DNA of 64,000 nt from Mesorhizobium sophorae (GCF_002270415.1 NZ_NNRI01000002.1:1-64000), one strand, 5' to 3'; counted from the stretch's first letter, positions 9,143 through 19,733 are shown. A program made the numbers and translations. The notes: a model not told the origin generated them from the sequence alone.

Positions 9143-10261
9143 ATGACTGCAAGCGACAGACAGGCCGGCCTTGATCGCCGTTTCATGGCAGCGGCGCTCC
9201 GCCTTTCGCGCAAGCATGCCGGGCGCACCGCGACCAACCCATCCGTGGGCACGCTGATCGTGCGCGACGACGGCGATGGCCCGATGATCGTCGGCACAGG
9301 CGTCACCGCTGTCGGCGGACGCCCGCATGCCGAGACCGAGGCGCTGGCCGAGGCCGGCGCGCTGGCGCGCGGCGCCACCGCCTACGTCACGCTGGAACCT
9401 TGCGCCCACCATGGCCGCACGCCGCCCTGTGCCAACGCGCTGGTCAACGCGGGTGTCGCGCGTGTCGTCGGCGCTGCCAGCGATCCCGATCCGCGCGTGT
9501 CCGGCCAGGGCTACGCGATCCTGCGTGCCGCCGGGATCGAAGTGGTCGAGAAGGTGTTGGCGGCGGAAGCAGCCGAACAGATGGCCGGCTATTTGATCAG
9601 GTCGTTGAAAAAACGCCCCGAAGTGATTCTCAAGCTTGCGCTTTCCAGCGATGGCAAGATCGGCAGGGAAGGCCAAGGGCAAGTGTCGATCACCGGCGAT
9701 GTCGCCCGTCGCGAAGTGTATCTGATGCGGGCCGAGGCCGACGGCATATTGGTCGGCATCGGCACCGCCCTTGAGGATGACCCGGCATTGACGGTGCGCT
9801 TGCCGGGGCTGGAGAACCGGTCGCCGGCGCGCATTGTACTCGACCGGCAGATCAGGTTGCCGGAGACCTCGAAGCTGGTTTCGGGCGTGGACCGGGTGCC
9901 GCTTTACGTCGCCGCCTGCCTGGAGGCCGATCCGCTGCGGCGGACCATGCTGGAGCGCGCCGGAGTGCGCTTCATCGGCACCGAAACGCATGAGGGCGGC
10001 GTTGCGCTGCCGGAACTGCTCGAGGATCTGGCCGCGCTCGGCATGGCCAGTGTTCTGGTCGAGGGCGGCGCCAAGGTTGCCGGCGCTTTCCTGGCCGAGG
10101 GGCTGGTCGACCGCATCGTGCTGTTCCAGGGATCGGAAGCGATCGGCGCCGACGGCATTGCATCGCCCATCGATGCCGACCATATCCCGGCAGGATTTCG
10201 AAAGCTCCGCGATATGCGTTTCGGTGAAGACAGCTACGCCGAGTGGATCAGGGACATTTAG
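9143..10261 (+). CDS. ribD: Bifunctional riboflavin deaminase/reductase RibD
   Basis: A 372-residue enzyme that performs the deamination and side-chain reduction steps after GTP cyclohydrolase II in riboflavin synthesis. The deaminase domain (about 1-150) has the zinc-site motifs HAETEAL and PCAHHGRTPPC and the VGTLIV.DDG region. The reductase domain (about 155-370) shows KLALSSDGKI, RAEADGILVGIGTALEDDPALTVR and VLVEGGAKVAGAFL. It follows nrdR by two bases. A family B palindromic repeat begins on the last base of its stop codon, separating it from ribE. Confidence 0.96.
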   Translation: MTASDRQAGLDRRFMAAALRLSRKHAGRTATNPSVGTLIVRDDGDGPMIVGTGVTAVGGRPHAETEALAEAGALARGATAYVTLEPCAHHGRTPPCANALVNAGVARVVGAASDPDPRVSGQGYAILRAAGIEVVEKVLAAEAAEQMAGYLIRSLKKRPEVILKLALSSDGKIGREGQGQVSITGDVARREVYLMRAEADGILVGIGTALEDDPALTVRLPGLENRSPARIVLDRQIRLPETSKLVSGVDRVPLYVAACLEADPLRRTMLERAGVRFIGTETHEGGVALPELLEDLAALGMASVLVEGGAKVAGAFLAEGLVDRIVLFQGSEAIGADGIASPIDADHIPAGFRKLRDMRFGEDSYAEWIRDI

Positions 10262-10307
10262 ACCACGATCCCGAACAGTGGGACCGGTTTTGGACAGGAT
10301 CATGGTC
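10261..10307. repeat. Palindromic repeat family B, copy 1
   Basis: A 47-bp dyad (GACCACGATCC ... GGATCATGGTC, one mismatch) with the core CGAACAGTGG/ACCGGTTTTGG. It starts on the last base of the ribD stop codon and lies inside the ribD-ribE transcript. It is related to the copy at 48311. Confidence 0.75.
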
Positions 10308-10324
10308 AAACGGAAGGATCACCG

Positions 10325-10942
10325 ATGTTTACTGGAATTGTCACCGATGTCGGCACCGTCGCGACCGTCAAGCCGCTGAGGGAAGGGGTGGGGCTACGCA
10401 TCGACACCGCCTACGATCCCGAAACCATCGCCATCGGCGCCTCGATCTCCTGCGGTGGTGTCTGCCTGACGGTTACCGCCTTGCCCGACAGCGGCACGAA
10501 CGCGCGCTGGTTCGAGGTCGAGGCCTGGGAAGAGGCGCTCAGGCTGACGACGGCGACGAATTGGAAATCGGGCACGCGGATCAATCTGGAGCGGGCGCTG
10601 AAGATCGGCGACGAGCTTGGTGGTCACATCGTTTCGGGCCATGTCGACGGCATGGCCGAGATCATCGAGCGCAGGGATGAAGGGGACGCGGTGCGTTTTA
10701 CCCTCGAAGCACCGCGCGATCTGGCGAAGTTCATTGCACCGAAAGGCTCGGTCGCGCTCGACGGCACCTCGCTCACCGTCAACAAGGTGGAAGGCACGCG
10801 CTTCGACGTGCTTTTGATCCACCACTCGCTGACCGTGACCACCTGGGGCGAGCGCAGGGTTGGCGACCGCGTCAATCTCGAGATCGACACCATGGCCCGC
10901 TACGCGGCGCGGCTGGTGGAGGCCGCGAAAGAGGGGCTTTGA
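10325..10942 (+). CDS. ribE: Riboflavin synthase, alpha chain
   Basis: A 205-residue enzyme that dismutates two 6,7-dimethyl-8-ribityllumazine molecules to riboflavin. It has the invariant N-terminus MFTGIVTDVGTV and the two repeated lumazine-binding barrels: the first has SISCGGVCLTV and GDELGGHIVSGHVDG, the second has KGSVALDGTSLTVN and the C-terminal helix NLEIDTMARYAARL. The usual ribosome-binding site (GGAAGGA) precedes the ATG. The same gene is called ribC in some annotations. It lies between ribD and ribH in a biosynthetic operon. No FMN riboswitch was seen before it. Confidence 0.96.
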   Translation: MFTGIVTDVGTVATVKPLREGVGLRIDTAYDPETIAIGASISCGGVCLTVTALPDSGTNARWFEVEAWEEALRLTTATNWKSGTRINLERALKIGDELGGHIVSGHVDGMAEIIERRDEGDAVRFTLEAPRDLAKFIAPKGSVALDGTSLTVNKVEGTRFDVLLIHHSLTVTTWGERRVGDRVNLEIDTMARYAARLVEAAKEGL

Positions 10943-11054
10943 CGGTCACAGTCGGATGGACTTCAGCGCCAAACTGGGCACGTGCAACATCTTCTGCTTG
11001 CGATCAAACGGGCTTCGGCCTAAGTCACCGGCTCCGCCGGAGACGTGACGCAAA

Positions 11055-11510
11055 ATGCCCAGGAACAAGAAACTCAAGCTGCTGATCATCGAAGCCCGCT
11101 TCTATGATGATCTGGCGGACGCGCTGCTCGAAGGCGCCAAGGCTGCGCTCGACGAAGCCGGCGCCAAGTACGATGTCGTCACCGTGCCGGGCGCGCTGGA
11201 GATTCCGGCCGTGATCTCCTTCGCGCTCGATGCCGCCGAGGGTGAGGGCACCGACTATGACGGCTTTGTCGCGCTTGGCACCGTCATCCGCGGCGAGACG
11301 CATCATTTCGATATCGTTGCCAATGAATCCGCGCGCGCCCTGATGGACATGTCGGTGCAGGAATCGATCTGCATCGGCAACGGCATCCTGACCACCGAAA
11401 ACGACGAGCAGGCCTGGACCCGCGCCCGGCGCACGGAAGGCGACAAGGGTGGCTTTGCCGCCCGCGCCGCGCTGACCATGATCGCCGTCAAGAAACGGCT
11501 CGGAGCCTGA
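11055..11510 (+). CDS. ribH: 6,7-dimethyl-8-ribityllumazine synthase
   Basis: A 151-residue enzyme that condenses 3,4-dihydroxybutanone phosphate with the pyrimidine product of RibD. Family motifs are [15 protein letters not shown] and [24 protein letters not shown], the latter holding the active-site histidine. Length fits the icosahedral or pentameric lumazine synthases. It is five bases upstream of nusB and about 110 bases downstream of ribE, in the usual order. RibA/RibB for the early steps are not in this window. Confidence 0.96.
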   Translation: MPRNKKLKLLIIEARFYDDLADALLEGAKAALDEAGAKYDVVTVPGALEIPAVISFALDAAEGEGTDYDGFVALGTVIRGETHHFDIVANESARALMDMSVQESICIGNGILTTENDEQAWTRARRTEGDKGGFAARAALTMIAVKKRLGA

Positions 11511-11515
11511 CCGGC

Positions 11516-12016
11516 GTGACGCAATCCGGAGACAACGACCGACCACCGGTACGCCAGGCCAACAAGCGCGGCGCTGCCCGGCTGGCCGCCGTGCAGGCGC
11601 TCTATCAGATGGATGTCGCCGGCAGCGGCGTCTTCGAGATCACCGCCGAATACGAGGCCTTTCGCCTCGGCAAGGAAGTCGACGGCGCGCTCTATCGTGA
11701 AGCCGATGCACAATGGTTTCGCGCTATCCTCGCCGGTGTCGTCGAGAACCAGAAGACGGTCGATCCGATCATCCGACAGGCACTGACCGAGGACTGGCCG
11801 CTGTCGAGGCTCGATTCGACGCTACGCGCCATTCTGCGCGCCGGCGTCTACGAGTTGATGAAGCGCGAGGATGTTCCCGTCGCCGTCATCGTCTCCGAAT
11901 ATGTCGATATCGCCAAGGCTTTCTACGAGGAAGACGAGCCGAAGCTGGTCAATGCTGTGCTTGACCGTGTGTCTCGCCGGGTGCGTGGCGAGGGGCGCGG
12001 CAAGGACGCATCATGA
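11516..12016 (+). CDS. nusB: Transcription antitermination factor NusB
   Basis: A 166-residue all-helical RNA-binding protein that works with NusE (S10) at boxA of rRNA operons. The characteristic start [19 protein letters not shown] appears near residue 20, and the C-terminal half has the family pattern [15 protein letters not shown]...[17 protein letters not shown] and [13 protein letters not shown]. The start is GTG at 11516, five bases after ribH. Its stop overlaps the ATG of the next gene by four bases (ATGA), so the MFS transporter is probably made from the same message. Confidence 0.95.
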   Translation: MTQSGDNDRPPVRQANKRGAARLAAVQALYQMDVAGSGVFEITAEYEAFRLGKEVDGALYREADAQWFRAILAGVVENQKTVDPIIRQALTEDWPLSRLDSTLRAILRAGVYELMKREDVPVAVIVSEYVDIAKAFYEEDEPKLVNAVLDRVSRRVRGEGRGKDAS

Positions 12017-13230
12017 CGGCAATCGCCGTCGAGGCAGGCAAGGATGCGCGGCGCACCGCTTTGATCCTTGCCGCATCGCAGGCGATCATCGGTTCTGCTG
12101 CCCCCATCGCCATCTCCATGGGGGGGCTGGCCGGGCAATATCTGCTTGGTCCCGACAAGTCGCTGGCAACAGCGCCGATCACCGGCTTCAACATCGGCGT
12201 GGCGCTCGGCGCGCTGCCGGCAGCGGCCATCATCCGCGGCATGGGTCAGCGCCGCGGCTTCATGACCGGCACGATCGTCACTGCGCTTGGCGGGCTGGTT
12301 GCGACAGCAGCGCTTTTCCACGGCAGTTTCTGGCTGTTCGCCTTCGGCCTGTTGGTGATCGGCGTCGGTGGCGCCTTCGTCCAGCAGTTCCGGTTTGCCG
12401 CCGCCGACAATGCGCCGCCGCAGTTCAAGGCACGCGCCATCTCCTTCGTGCTGGCCGGTGGCATCGTCACCGCCGTCCTCGGGCCGCAGATCGTCATCTT
12501 CACCCGTGAATCGTTCGCGCCGGTGATGTTTGCCGGTTCGTTCGCCGCCATCCTGCCGCTGGCGGCCGTTGGCGCAATCATCCTGTCGTTCCTGCGCTTG
12601 CCGGCGAAGGTATCGGGCAAGGTGGAGATCGCCGACAGCGACGCCAGACCATTGGTCGAAATCGTCACCCACCCGCGCTTCGTCGCGGCGCTGTTCTGCG
12701 CCGTCGGCAGCTATGCCCTGATGAGCTTTGTCATGACTGGCGCGCCGCTGGCGATGGTTGGTTGCGGCCTGTCGGAGGACGATGCGACGCTCGGCATTTC
12801 CTGGCACGTCATGGCGATGTTCGCGCCGAGCTTTTTCACCGGCTCGCTGATCCATCGCTTCGGCGCCGAACGGATCGTCGCCACCGGCCTGGTCCTGCTC
12901 ATCGGCTGCGCCACTGTCGCTCTGTCGGGCCTGGCGCTTTGGCAATTCTGGACGTCGCTGATCCTGCTCGGCCTTGGCTGGAATTTCAGCTTCATCGGCG
13001 CCACCGCGATGGTGGCGGCCAGCTACCGGCCGTCGGAAAAGGGCAAGGTCCAGGGCTTCCACGACTTCGTGCTGTTCGGCTCTGTCGCTTGCGCGTCGCT
13101 GATGTCGGGCATGGTTTACAACGCCTGGGGCTGGACCATGCTTAACTGGATGGTCTTCCCTGTCACCGTTCTGTGCTTCGTCGCCCTCGGCGCGCTCAAG
13201 CTGACGGGACGGCGCAAAGCCGACGCCTGA
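12013..13230 (+). CDS. MFS transporter
   Basis: A 405-residue inner-membrane protein with about twelve hydrophobic segments split into two six-helix halves, separated by a charged loop around residues 200-220. The first half contains [29 protein letters not shown], a recognisable loop 2-3 MFS signature (G..AD.RGRR type). The second half has a similar loop [12 protein letters not shown]. The substrate cannot be read from sequence. It overlaps nusB by four bases and is most likely translationally coupled to it, although it has no obvious link to transcription or riboflavin. Confidence 0.88.
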   Translation: MTAIAVEAGKDARRTALILAASQAIIGSAAPIAISMGGLAGQYLLGPDKSLATAPITGFNIGVALGALPAAAIIRGMGQRRGFMTGTIVTALGGLVATAALFHGSFWLFAFGLLVIGVGGAFVQQFRFAAADNAPPQFKARAISFVLAGGIVTAVLGPQIVIFTRESFAPVMFAGSFAAILPLAAVGAIILSFLRLPAKVSGKVEIADSDARPLVEIVTHPRFVAALFCAVGSYALMSFVMTGAPLAMVGCGLSEDDATLGISWHVMAMFAPSFFTGSLIHRFGAERIVATGLVLLIGCATVALSGLALWQFWTSLILLGLGWNFSFIGATAMVAASYRPSEKGKVQGFHDFVLFGSVACASLMSGMVYNAWGWTMLNWMVFPVTVLCFVALGALKLTGRRKADA

Positions 13231-13405
13231 CCCGGTCGCCGCATGCCTGACACGCCCTGTCAGCATGGTGTCGGTCGAATACGCAGCGCCCGAACAAAAT
13301 TATTGCGTCTGTGCCAGATGTTATGAAACCGTGTGCCCCGACTGGCCGTTGAAGCCATGCTCATATGCGGCCGCCGCATTCCGGTTCACAGCAAGGGATT
13401 TCACA

Positions 13406-14317
13406 ATGTTTTCAGTCAAGGTTCTGGCCAGCGCGGCATTGGCGCTCGGCATCACGGCGGTTTCCGCCAGTGCCCAGGTCGTTGTCTCCTCGAAGATCGA
13501 CACCGAGGGCGGTGTGCTCGGCAACATCATCCAGCTCGTTCTCAACGCCAACAACATCAAGACCACTGACCGTATCCAGCTCGGCGGCACGCCGGTGGTC
13601 CGCAAGGCGATCACCGCCGGCGAGATCGACATCTATCCTGAATACACCGGCAACGCCGCCTTCTTCTTCGAGAAGGCCGACGACCCGGTCTGGAAGGATG
13701 CCGCCAAGGCCTACGAGACGGCCAAGAAGCTCGACTACGACGCCAACAAGATCGTCTGGCTGTCGCCGTCGCCTGCCAACAACACCTGGGCGATCGCGCT
13801 GCGCAAGGAGGTCGCCGAGACCAACAAGCTCGCCACGCTCACCGACTTCGGCAAGTATGTCGCGGGCGGCGGCCAGGTGGTGCTGGCGGCATCCGCCGAG
13901 TTCGTCAATTCGGCGGCCGCACTGCCGGCCTTCCAGACCACGTATGGTTTCACGCTGAAGCCGGACCAGCTGATCACGCTCTCCGGCGGCGACACGGCGG
14001 CAACCATCGCAGCCGCCGCCAATCAGACCAGCGGGGCGAATGCCGCCATGGTCTACGGCACCGATGGCGGCATCGCACCGTCAGGCCTGGTCGTGCTCGA
14101 GGACGACAAGGGCGTGCAGCCGGTCTACCAGCCTGCGCCGATCGTCCGCGAAAAGGTGCTGAAGGAACATCCCGAGATCGAAACGCTGCTGAAGCCGGTC
14201 TTCGCTAAACTCGACCTCGTCACGCTGCAAGAGCTGAACGGTCGCGTGCAGGTCGGCGGTGAGCCGGTCAAGGGCGTGGCCGAGGACTTTTTGAAGAAGA
14301 ACGGCTTCCTGAAGTAG
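13406..14317 (+). CDS. osmF: Osmoprotectant ABC transporter, periplasmic binding protein
   Basis: A 303-residue exported binding protein of the OpuAC/ProX type. A signal peptide (MFSVKVLASAALALGITAVSASAQ) is followed by VVVSSKIDTEGGVLGNIIQLVL, the family's start, and by GEIDIYPEYTGN, which contributes to the ligand site. The E. coli YehZ (OsmF) protein is the closest known model; that system carries glycine betaine or related compounds with low affinity. The ATG at 13406 was chosen over the far-upstream open frame because it directly precedes the signal peptide. It is the first of four genes for one transporter. The usual ligand-cage aromatic residues were not mapped, so the substrate remains uncertain. 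Confidence 0.9.
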   Translation: MFSVKVLASAALALGITAVSASAQVVVSSKIDTEGGVLGNIIQLVLNANNIKTTDRIQLGGTPVVRKAITAGEIDIYPEYTGNAAFFFEKADDPVWKDAAKAYETAKKLDYDANKIVWLSPSPANNTWAIALRKEVAETNKLATLTDFGKYVAGGGQVVLAASAEFVNSAAALPAFQTTYGFTLKPDQLITLSGGDTAATIAAAANQTSGANAAMVYGTDGGIAPSGLVVLEDDKGVQPVYQPAPIVREKVLKEHPEIETLLKPVFAKLDLVTLQELNGRVQVGGEPVKGVAEDFLKKNGFLK

Positions 14318-14372
14318 GACGATTCCGGCGCGCCGCATCCGTTGCGCGCCGGATCGACTGACGGGGGAGGGC

Positions 14373-15536
14373 GTGCAGATCCGGTTCGACAAGCTTGGCG
14401 TGGTCATCGCCGCGATAGTAGCTTACGCGGCTTTCGCTGCGCCCTTTGCCACGTTCCGCGCCAACCGCATCGTTCCCGGCCAGGCGCGCTCGATTCTCGA
14501 GGCGCTGCCGACGGCGACCGGGACGCTGCTGCTCGCCATCATTGTTGCCGCCGCACTTGTCGCGCTGTTCAGGACACCGCTTGTCCTGCGCCTCGTCGCC
14601 AGCGTGGTGGTGCTTGCAGCGCTGGCGCTGCTGATTGGCGCCGCCGGAACATTTCTGACGCCGGCCGGCAACACCCTTGCGAGAGTGTCGCCTGCCTCCG
14701 GTTTCTGGATACTGATCTTCGCCTTCACGCTTCTGCTGGCCGATGTGCTGACACGGCTGAACCTGTCGCCATTGGCACGGGTCGGCGTGCTTGTTGTGGC
14801 GGCTTTGGCGATCGGCCTGCTGTTGATTTCGGGAAGCTGGGATAATCTGTCGATCCTCAAGGAATACGCCAACCGCGCCGACAGTTTTTGGGCCGAAGGC
14901 TCCAAACATGTGACGCTGGCGCTCGGCTCGCTGGCTGCGGCTGTGATCGTCGGCCTGCCGCTCGGCATCCTCTGCCATCGCGTCGAAAGGCTGCACGCCG
15001 GCGTGCTCAACGTGCTCAACATCATCCAGACCATTCCCTCGATCGCGCTGTTTGGCCTTCTGATCGCGCCGCTCGGCTGGGTCGCCACGCATGTGCCGGG
15101 AGCCGCCGCGCTCGGCATTCGCGGCATCGGCACGGCACCGGCTTTCGTCGCCCTGTTCCTCTATTCGCTGCTGCCGGTTGTGGCCAACACCGTGGTCGGT
15201 CTCGCCGGCGTGCCGCGTGCCGCCAACGACGCGGCGCGCGGCATGGGCATGACCGACCGGCAGCGCCTTTTCGGCGTCGAGTTTCCGCTGGCATTTCCGG
15301 TGATCCTCACCGGCATCCGCATCGTTCTGGTGCAGAACATCGGCCTCGCCACCATCGCCGCGCTCATCGGTGGCGGTGGTTTCGGCGTGTTCGTTTTCCA
15401 GGGGGTTGGCCAGACGGCGATGGATCTGGTGCTGCTCGGCGCCGTGCCGACGGTCGCGCTCGCCTTCGCCGCCGCCATCGTCCTCGACGCAGTGATCGAA
15501 ATGACCGCCACCAAGCGCAGGGTTGAAACGGCATGA
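14373..15536 (+). CDS. yehY: Osmoprotectant ABC transporter, large permease
   Basis: A 387-residue membrane protein. About five hydrophobic segments precede the canonical permease domain, which occupies residues 170-380 and has the EAA-type loop GVPRAANDAARGMGMTDRQRLFGVEFPLAFPVILTG. This extended N-terminal part and the length match YehY of the YehZYXW/OsmU transporters and distinguish it from the shorter partner permease downstream. It follows the binding-protein gene by 55 bases and overlaps the ATPase gene by four bases (ATGA). The gene symbol follows the E. coli system by analogy. Confidence 0.88.
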   Translation: MQIRFDKLGVVIAAIVAYAAFAAPFATFRANRIVPGQARSILEALPTATGTLLLAIIVAAALVALFRTPLVLRLVASVVVLAALALLIGAAGTFLTPAGNTLARVSPASGFWILIFAFTLLLADVLTRLNLSPLARVGVLVVAALAIGLLLISGSWDNLSILKEYANRADSFWAEGSKHVTLALGSLAAAVIVGLPLGILCHRVERLHAGVLNVLNIIQTIPSIALFGLLIAPLGWVATHVPGAAALGIRGIGTAPAFVALFLYSLLPVVANTVVGLAGVPRAANDAARGMGMTDRQRLFGVEFPLAFPVILTGIRIVLVQNIGLATIAALIGGGGFGVFVFQGVGQTAMDLVLLGAVPTVALAFAAAIVLDAVIEMTATKRRVETA

Positions 15537-16471
15537 TCGAGATCGAAGGCATTACCAAGCGCTACGATTCGACAACGGTCGTCGATGACGTCTCGATGGT
15601 CATCGAGCCGCGCACGGTTTGCGTCATTGTCGGCACCTCGGGTTCCGGCAAGACGACGCTGCTGCGCATGATCAACCGGCTGGTCGAGCCGACGGCTGGC
15701 GTCATCAAGCTCGATGGCGCGGACAATCGCTCGCTGCCCGGTTACGAACTGCGCCGCAGCATCGGCTACGCCATTCAGGGCCACGGCCTGTTTCCGCATC
15801 GCACCGTGGCGCAGAATATCGCCACAGTGCCGGTGCTGCTCGGCTGGGACAAGGCCCGCATCAAGGCCCGCGTCGACGAGTTGATGACGCTCTACCAGCT
15901 CGACCCCGACGCGTTCGGGCCGCGCTACCCGCACGAACTGTCCGGCGGCCAGCAGCAGCGCGTCGGCGTTGCCCGCGCGCTCGCCGCCGAGCCCAACGTG
16001 CTGTTGATGGACGAACCGTTCGGCGCGCTCGATCCGATCATCCGCAACAAGGCGCAGGAAGATCTGCTGGCGATCCAGAAGCGCTTCGGCACCACCATCA
16101 TTCTCGTCACCCACGACATGGAAGAGGCCGTGCACATGGGCGACAAGATCGCCGTTATGGATGCCGGCAAGCTTGTGCAATACGCTAAACCCGCGGAGAT
16201 CCTGGCAAATCCGGCCAGTGCGTTCGTCGGGACCCTAGTCGGCGCAAGCGAAAGGCCGTTCCGGCTCTTGTCGCTCGGCCGCGTACGCGACGCCGTGGAG
16301 GACGGCTCCGCCGAAGGCGAGGCGATCTCAGGCGATGCCAGCCAGCGCGATGCGCTTGCCGAACTGTTGTGGTCGGGCCGGCCGGCGCTGCCGGTCAAAG
16401 GCGCCGACGGCAAGCCGCTTGGCCGCGTCACCGTCGACGGGCTGGTCAAGCGCGCCGCGAGGCCGGCATGA
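15533..16471 (+). CDS. yehX: Osmoprotectant ABC transporter, ATP-binding subunit
   Basis: A 312-residue ATPase with Walker A GTSGSGKTTLL, Q-loop YAIQGHGLFPHRTV, signature LSGGQQQRVGVARAL, Walker B VLLMDEPFGALDP and the H-loop THDMEEA. The last 80 residues contain a partial CBS-like unit (LPVKGADGKPLGRVTVDGLV), consistent with the glycine-betaine transporter ATPases, where CBS domains sense ionic strength; only one half seems present, so such sensing may be reduced or absent. It overlaps both neighbours by four bases, indicating tight coupling with the two permeases. Confidence 0.92.
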   Translation: MIEIEGITKRYDSTTVVDDVSMVIEPRTVCVIVGTSGSGKTTLLRMINRLVEPTAGVIKLDGADNRSLPGYELRRSIGYAIQGHGLFPHRTVAQNIATVPVLLGWDKARIKARVDELMTLYQLDPDAFGPRYPHELSGGQQQRVGVARALAAEPNVLLMDEPFGALDPIIRNKAQEDLLAIQKRFGTTIILVTHDMEEAVHMGDKIAVMDAGKLVQYAKPAEILANPASAFVGTLVGASERPFRLLSLGRVRDAVEDGSAEGEAISGDASQRDALAELLWSGRPALPVKGADGKPLGRVTVDGLVKRAARPA

Positions 16472-17217
16472 AGGCCTGGCTTCCCTCGCTGCTCAGGCTG
16501 GCTTTGGTGGTGCTGCTGGTTGCCTTCGTCACCAATCCCGGCTGGTTCGAGCCGCTGCTGAAGCCGCTGACTGAGAACAATGCGCCGGTGATCTACAATC
16601 AGGGCAGCCTGCTGACGCTGACGTTGCTGCATTTACGCATCGTTCTGATCGCCACGGTGGCTGCGACCGTGGTCGCGGTCGCACTGGCCATCCTGGTCAC
16701 GAGGCCGGCCGGCGCCGAGTTCCTGCCGCTGTCGCGCAGCCTGGTCAACATCGGCCAGACCTTTCCGCCGGTGGCGGTGCTGGCGCTCGCTGTCCCGGCG
16801 GTCGGCTTCGGCGAAAAACCGACGCTGATCGCGCTGTTTCTCTATGGCCTGCTGCCGATCTTCGAGAATGCGCTGACCGGCCTGACGACATTGCCGGCCA
16901 ATGTCACGGAGGCGGCGCGCGGCGCCGGCATGACCGGGTGGCAACGGCTCACCAAGGTCGAACTGCCGCTCAGCGCCCCGATCATCCTTGGCGGCATCAG
17001 GCTGTCGGTGGTGATCGGCCTTGCCACCGCCACCATCGGCTCGACCGTTGCCGCCAAGACGCTGGGCGAGGTTATCATCGCCGGCCTGTTGTCCAACAAC
17101 CTTGCCTTCATCCTGCAGGGCGGGCTGATCGTGGCAGCCCTTGCCGTGCTGATCTATGACGGTCTTTCGGCGGTCGAACGCTACACGGCGCGCCGCATGG
17201 GCCGCGAAGTCGAGTAG
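16468..17217 (+). CDS. yehW: Osmoprotectant ABC transporter, small permease
   Basis: A 249-residue membrane protein with about six hydrophobic segments and an EAA loop ([37 protein letters not shown]) that docks to the ATPase. It is the second permease of the four-gene transporter. The ATG at 16468 overlaps the ATPase stop (ATGA), which decides between it and the longer upstream frame. Order here is binding protein, large permease, ATPase, small permease. No terminator was recognised right after it. Confidence 0.9.
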   Translation: MKAWLPSLLRLALVVLLVAFVTNPGWFEPLLKPLTENNAPVIYNQGSLLTLTLLHLRIVLIATVAATVVAVALAILVTRPAGAEFLPLSRSLVNIGQTFPPVAVLALAVPAVGFGEKPTLIALFLYGLLPIFENALTGLTTLPANVTEAARGAGMTGWQRLTKVELPLSAPIILGGIRLSVVIGLATATIGSTVAAKTLGEVIIAGLLSNNLAFILQGGLIVAALAVLIYDGLSAVERYTARRMGREVE

Positions 17218-17456
17218 CCAAGTGCCGCGTCGAGATCGATTTCAATCGATCTAATAGGACAATGCCGATGGCTGCGGTCTCGTGGCCCTATGCCTTTTGG
17301 GCGAAAGCCGGGCAAAAACCGAACAATATCTTGACGTTCGCAGCCCTGTTTCGCATACACCGCTGCGAAGAGGCGGATTCCGTGCACGGGTCCGGTCTTT
17401 GTCTCAACGGCCCAGGGAGGGGTTCTTTTGGGCCATCAATCGAGGAAAATCCGGCA

Positions 17457-19598
17457 ATGACAATTATTTCCGCCGTCATCGCCTGCGGTCTGCTTTCTGT
17501 CCTCTACGCCATCTGGGCGACACGTTCGGTCCTCGCGGCCGATCAGGGCAATGCACGCATGCAGGAAATCTCCGCGGCCATCCGCGAGGGCGCGCAGGCC
17601 TATCTGGCGCGCCAGTACACCACGATCGCCCTCGTCGGCGTCGTCGTGCTCATACTCGCCTGGTGGCTGCTTTCCATCACCGCCGCGGTTGGCTTCCTGA
17701 TCGGCGCCGTCCTGTCGGGCGCCGCCGGCTTCATCGGCATGCACGTTTCGGTGCGAGCCAATGTGCGTACCGCGCAGGCGGCCTCCAACAGCCTCGCCGC
17801 CGGTCTCGACATCGCTTTCAAGTCGGGCGCCATCACCGGCATGCTGGTCGCTGGCCTGGCCCTGCTCGGCGTGTCGATCTACTACCTCATACTCACCCAC
17901 TTCATGGGCCTTCAGCCCAATGACCGCATCGTCATCGACTCGCTGGTTTCGCTGGGCTTCGGCGCCTCGCTGATCTCGATCTTCGCCCGTCTCGGCGGCG
18001 GTATCTTCACCAAGGGCGCCGACGTCGGCGGCGATCTGGTCGGCAAGGTCGAAGCCGGTATTCCCGAAGACGATCCGCGCAACCCGGCCACCATCGCCGA
18101 CAATGTCGGCGACAATGTCGGCGACTGCGCCGGCATGGCCGCCGACCTTTTCGAAACCTACGCGGTGACCGTCGTCGCCACCATGGTCCTCGGCGCCATC
18201 TTCTTCGGCGGCACCGCCGTCCTGGGGGCGGCGATGCTCTATCCGCTCGCCATCTGCGGCGCCTGCATCCTGACCTCGATCGTCGGCACTTTCTTCGTCA
18301 AGCTCGGTTCCAACGGCTCGATCATGGGCGCGCTCTACAAGGGCCTGATCGTCACCGGCCTGTTGTCCATCGTCGGCCTCGGCGTCGCCACCTCGGTTAC
18401 CCTGGGCTGGGGCGAGATCGGCGTGGTTGCCGGCATGGCCATCACCGGCAAGAACCTGTTCATCTGCGGCCTAGTCGGCCTCGTGGTGACCGGTCTGATC
18501 GTGGTGATCACGGAATACTACACCGGCACCAACAAGCGCCCGGTCAACTCCATCGCCCAGGCGTCGGTGACCGGTCACGGCACCAACGTCATCCAGGGCC
18601 TTGCAGTCTCGCTGGAATCGACGGCGCTGCCGGCGATCGTCATCGTCGCCGGCATCATCTCGACCTATCAGCTCGCCGGCCTTTACGGCACGGCGATCGC
18701 GGTCACGACGATGCTCGGCCTCGCCGGCATGATCGTTGCGCTCGACGCCTTCGGCCCGGTCACCGACAATGCCGGCGGCATTGCTGAAATGGCCGGTCTG
18801 CCCAAGGAAGTGCGCCACTCCACCGACGCTCTCGACGCGGTCGGCAACACCACCAAGGCGGTGACCAAGGGCTACGCCATCGGTTCGGCGGGTCTCGGCG
18901 CGCTGGTGCTGTTTGCCGCCTATTCGAACGACCTGAAGTTCTTTGCCGCCAATGGCGACAAATATCCATACTTCCAGGGCATGGGCGAGATCTCCTTCGA
19001 TCTGTCCAACCCCTACGTCGTTGCCGGCCTGATCTTCGGCGGCCTGATCCCGTATCTGTTCGGCGGCATCGCCATGACGGCCGTCGGCCGTGCGGCCGGC
19101 GCCATCGTCGAGGAGGTGCGCAAGCAGTTCCGCGAGGATCCGGGCATCATGGCCGGTACGTCGAAGCCGAACTACGCTCGCGCTGTCGATCTGCTGACCA
19201 AGGCTGCGATCCGCGAGATGATCATCCCGTCGCTGCTGCCGGTGCTGGCGCCGCTCGTCGTCTATTTCGGCGTGCTGCTGATCTCGGGCTCGAAGGCGTC
19301 CGCCTTTGCCGCCCTCGGCGCCTCGCTGCTCGGCGTGATCGTCAACGGCCTCTTCGTCGCCATATCGATGACGTCTGGCGGCGGCGCCTGGGACAACGCC
19401 AAGAAGTCGTTCGAAGACGGCTTTGTCGACAAGGACGGCGTCAAGCATCTCAAGGGTTCCGAAGCGCACAAGGCTTCGGTGACCGGCGACACGGTCGGTG
19501 ATCCCTACAAGGACACCGCAGGTCCGGCCGTCAACCCGGCGATCAAGATCACCAACATCGTCGCGTTGCTGCTGCTGGCCGTGCTCGCGCACGGCTGA
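17457..19598 (+). CDS. hppA: Membrane proton-pumping pyrophosphatase, K+-independent type
   Basis: A 713-residue, roughly sixteen-helix pump that uses pyrophosphate hydrolysis to move protons across the inner or acidocalcisome membrane. The substrate-site motifs are intact: [38 protein letters not shown] (positions about 200-235) and [17 protein letters not shown]. The diagnostic residue for the two subfamilies is a lysine at position 467 in GNTTKA followed by Thr three residues on; the K+-dependent type has Ala there, so this is the K+-independent H+-pump. The ATG at 17457 gives the normal length; the frame open from 17262 has no support. Strong terminators follow. Confidence 0.96.
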   Translation: MTIISAVIACGLLSVLYAIWATRSVLAADQGNARMQEISAAIREGAQAYLARQYTTIALVGVVVLILAWWLLSITAAVGFLIGAVLSGAAGFIGMHVSVRANVRTAQAASNSLAAGLDIAFKSGAITGMLVAGLALLGVSIYYLILTHFMGLQPNDRIVIDSLVSLGFGASLISIFARLGGGIFTKGADVGGDLVGKVEAGIPEDDPRNPATIADNVGDNVGDCAGMAADLFETYAVTVVATMVLGAIFFGGTAVLGAAMLYPLAICGACILTSIVGTFFVKLGSNGSIMGALYKGLIVTGLLSIVGLGVATSVTLGWGEIGVVAGMAITGKNLFICGLVGLVVTGLIVVITEYYTGTNKRPVNSIAQASVTGHGTNVIQGLAVSLESTALPAIVIVAGIISTYQLAGLYGTAIAVTTMLGLAGMIVALDAFGPVTDNAGGIAEMAGLPKEVRHSTDALDAVGNTTKAVTKGYAIGSAGLGALVLFAAYSNDLKFFAANGDKYPYFQGMGEISFDLSNPYVVAGLIFGGLIPYLFGGIAMTAVGRAAGAIVEEVRKQFREDPGIMAGTSKPNYARAVDLLTKAAIREMIIPSLLPVLAPLVVYFGVLLISGSKASAFAALGASLLGVIVNGLFVAISMTSGGGAWDNAKKSFEDGFVDKDGVKHLKGSEAHKASVTGDTVGDPYKDTAGPAVNPAIKITNIVALLLLAVLAHG

Positions 19599-19616
19599 GC
19601 CATTGGCCCCAAGACA

Positions 19617-19652
19617 AAACCCGCGGGGAGCAATCCCCGCGGGTTTCTTGTT
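19617..19652 (+). terminator. Terminator of hppA
   Basis: A 13-pair GC-rich stem (AAACCCGCGGGGA with TCCCCGCGGGTTT) around a GCAA loop, ending in TTTCTTGTT, 18 bases after the hppA stop. Confidence 0.88.
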
Positions 19653-19733
19653 GCGCCGATGGACCGGCCGCCCTTCAGTTCGTCCCTTTGGCGAGGTCTC
19701 GCTGCGAGCCTTGCCCACTGATCTCCCATAACA

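Noticed and set aside
10943..11054. FMN riboswitch in front of ribH
   Set aside because: The gap is only 112 bases and has none of the conserved FMN-element stretches; only a short GGCTCCGCCGG hairpin is present.
11923..13266. A 447-codon minus-strand frame opposite the MFS transporter gene
   Set aside because: Antisense shadow of the nusB-MFS region; the plus-strand frame has membrane helices and coupled starts.
18471..19718. A 415-codon minus-strand frame opposite hppA
   Set aside because: Antisense of a fully recognisable pyrophosphatase gene, with no domain of its own.
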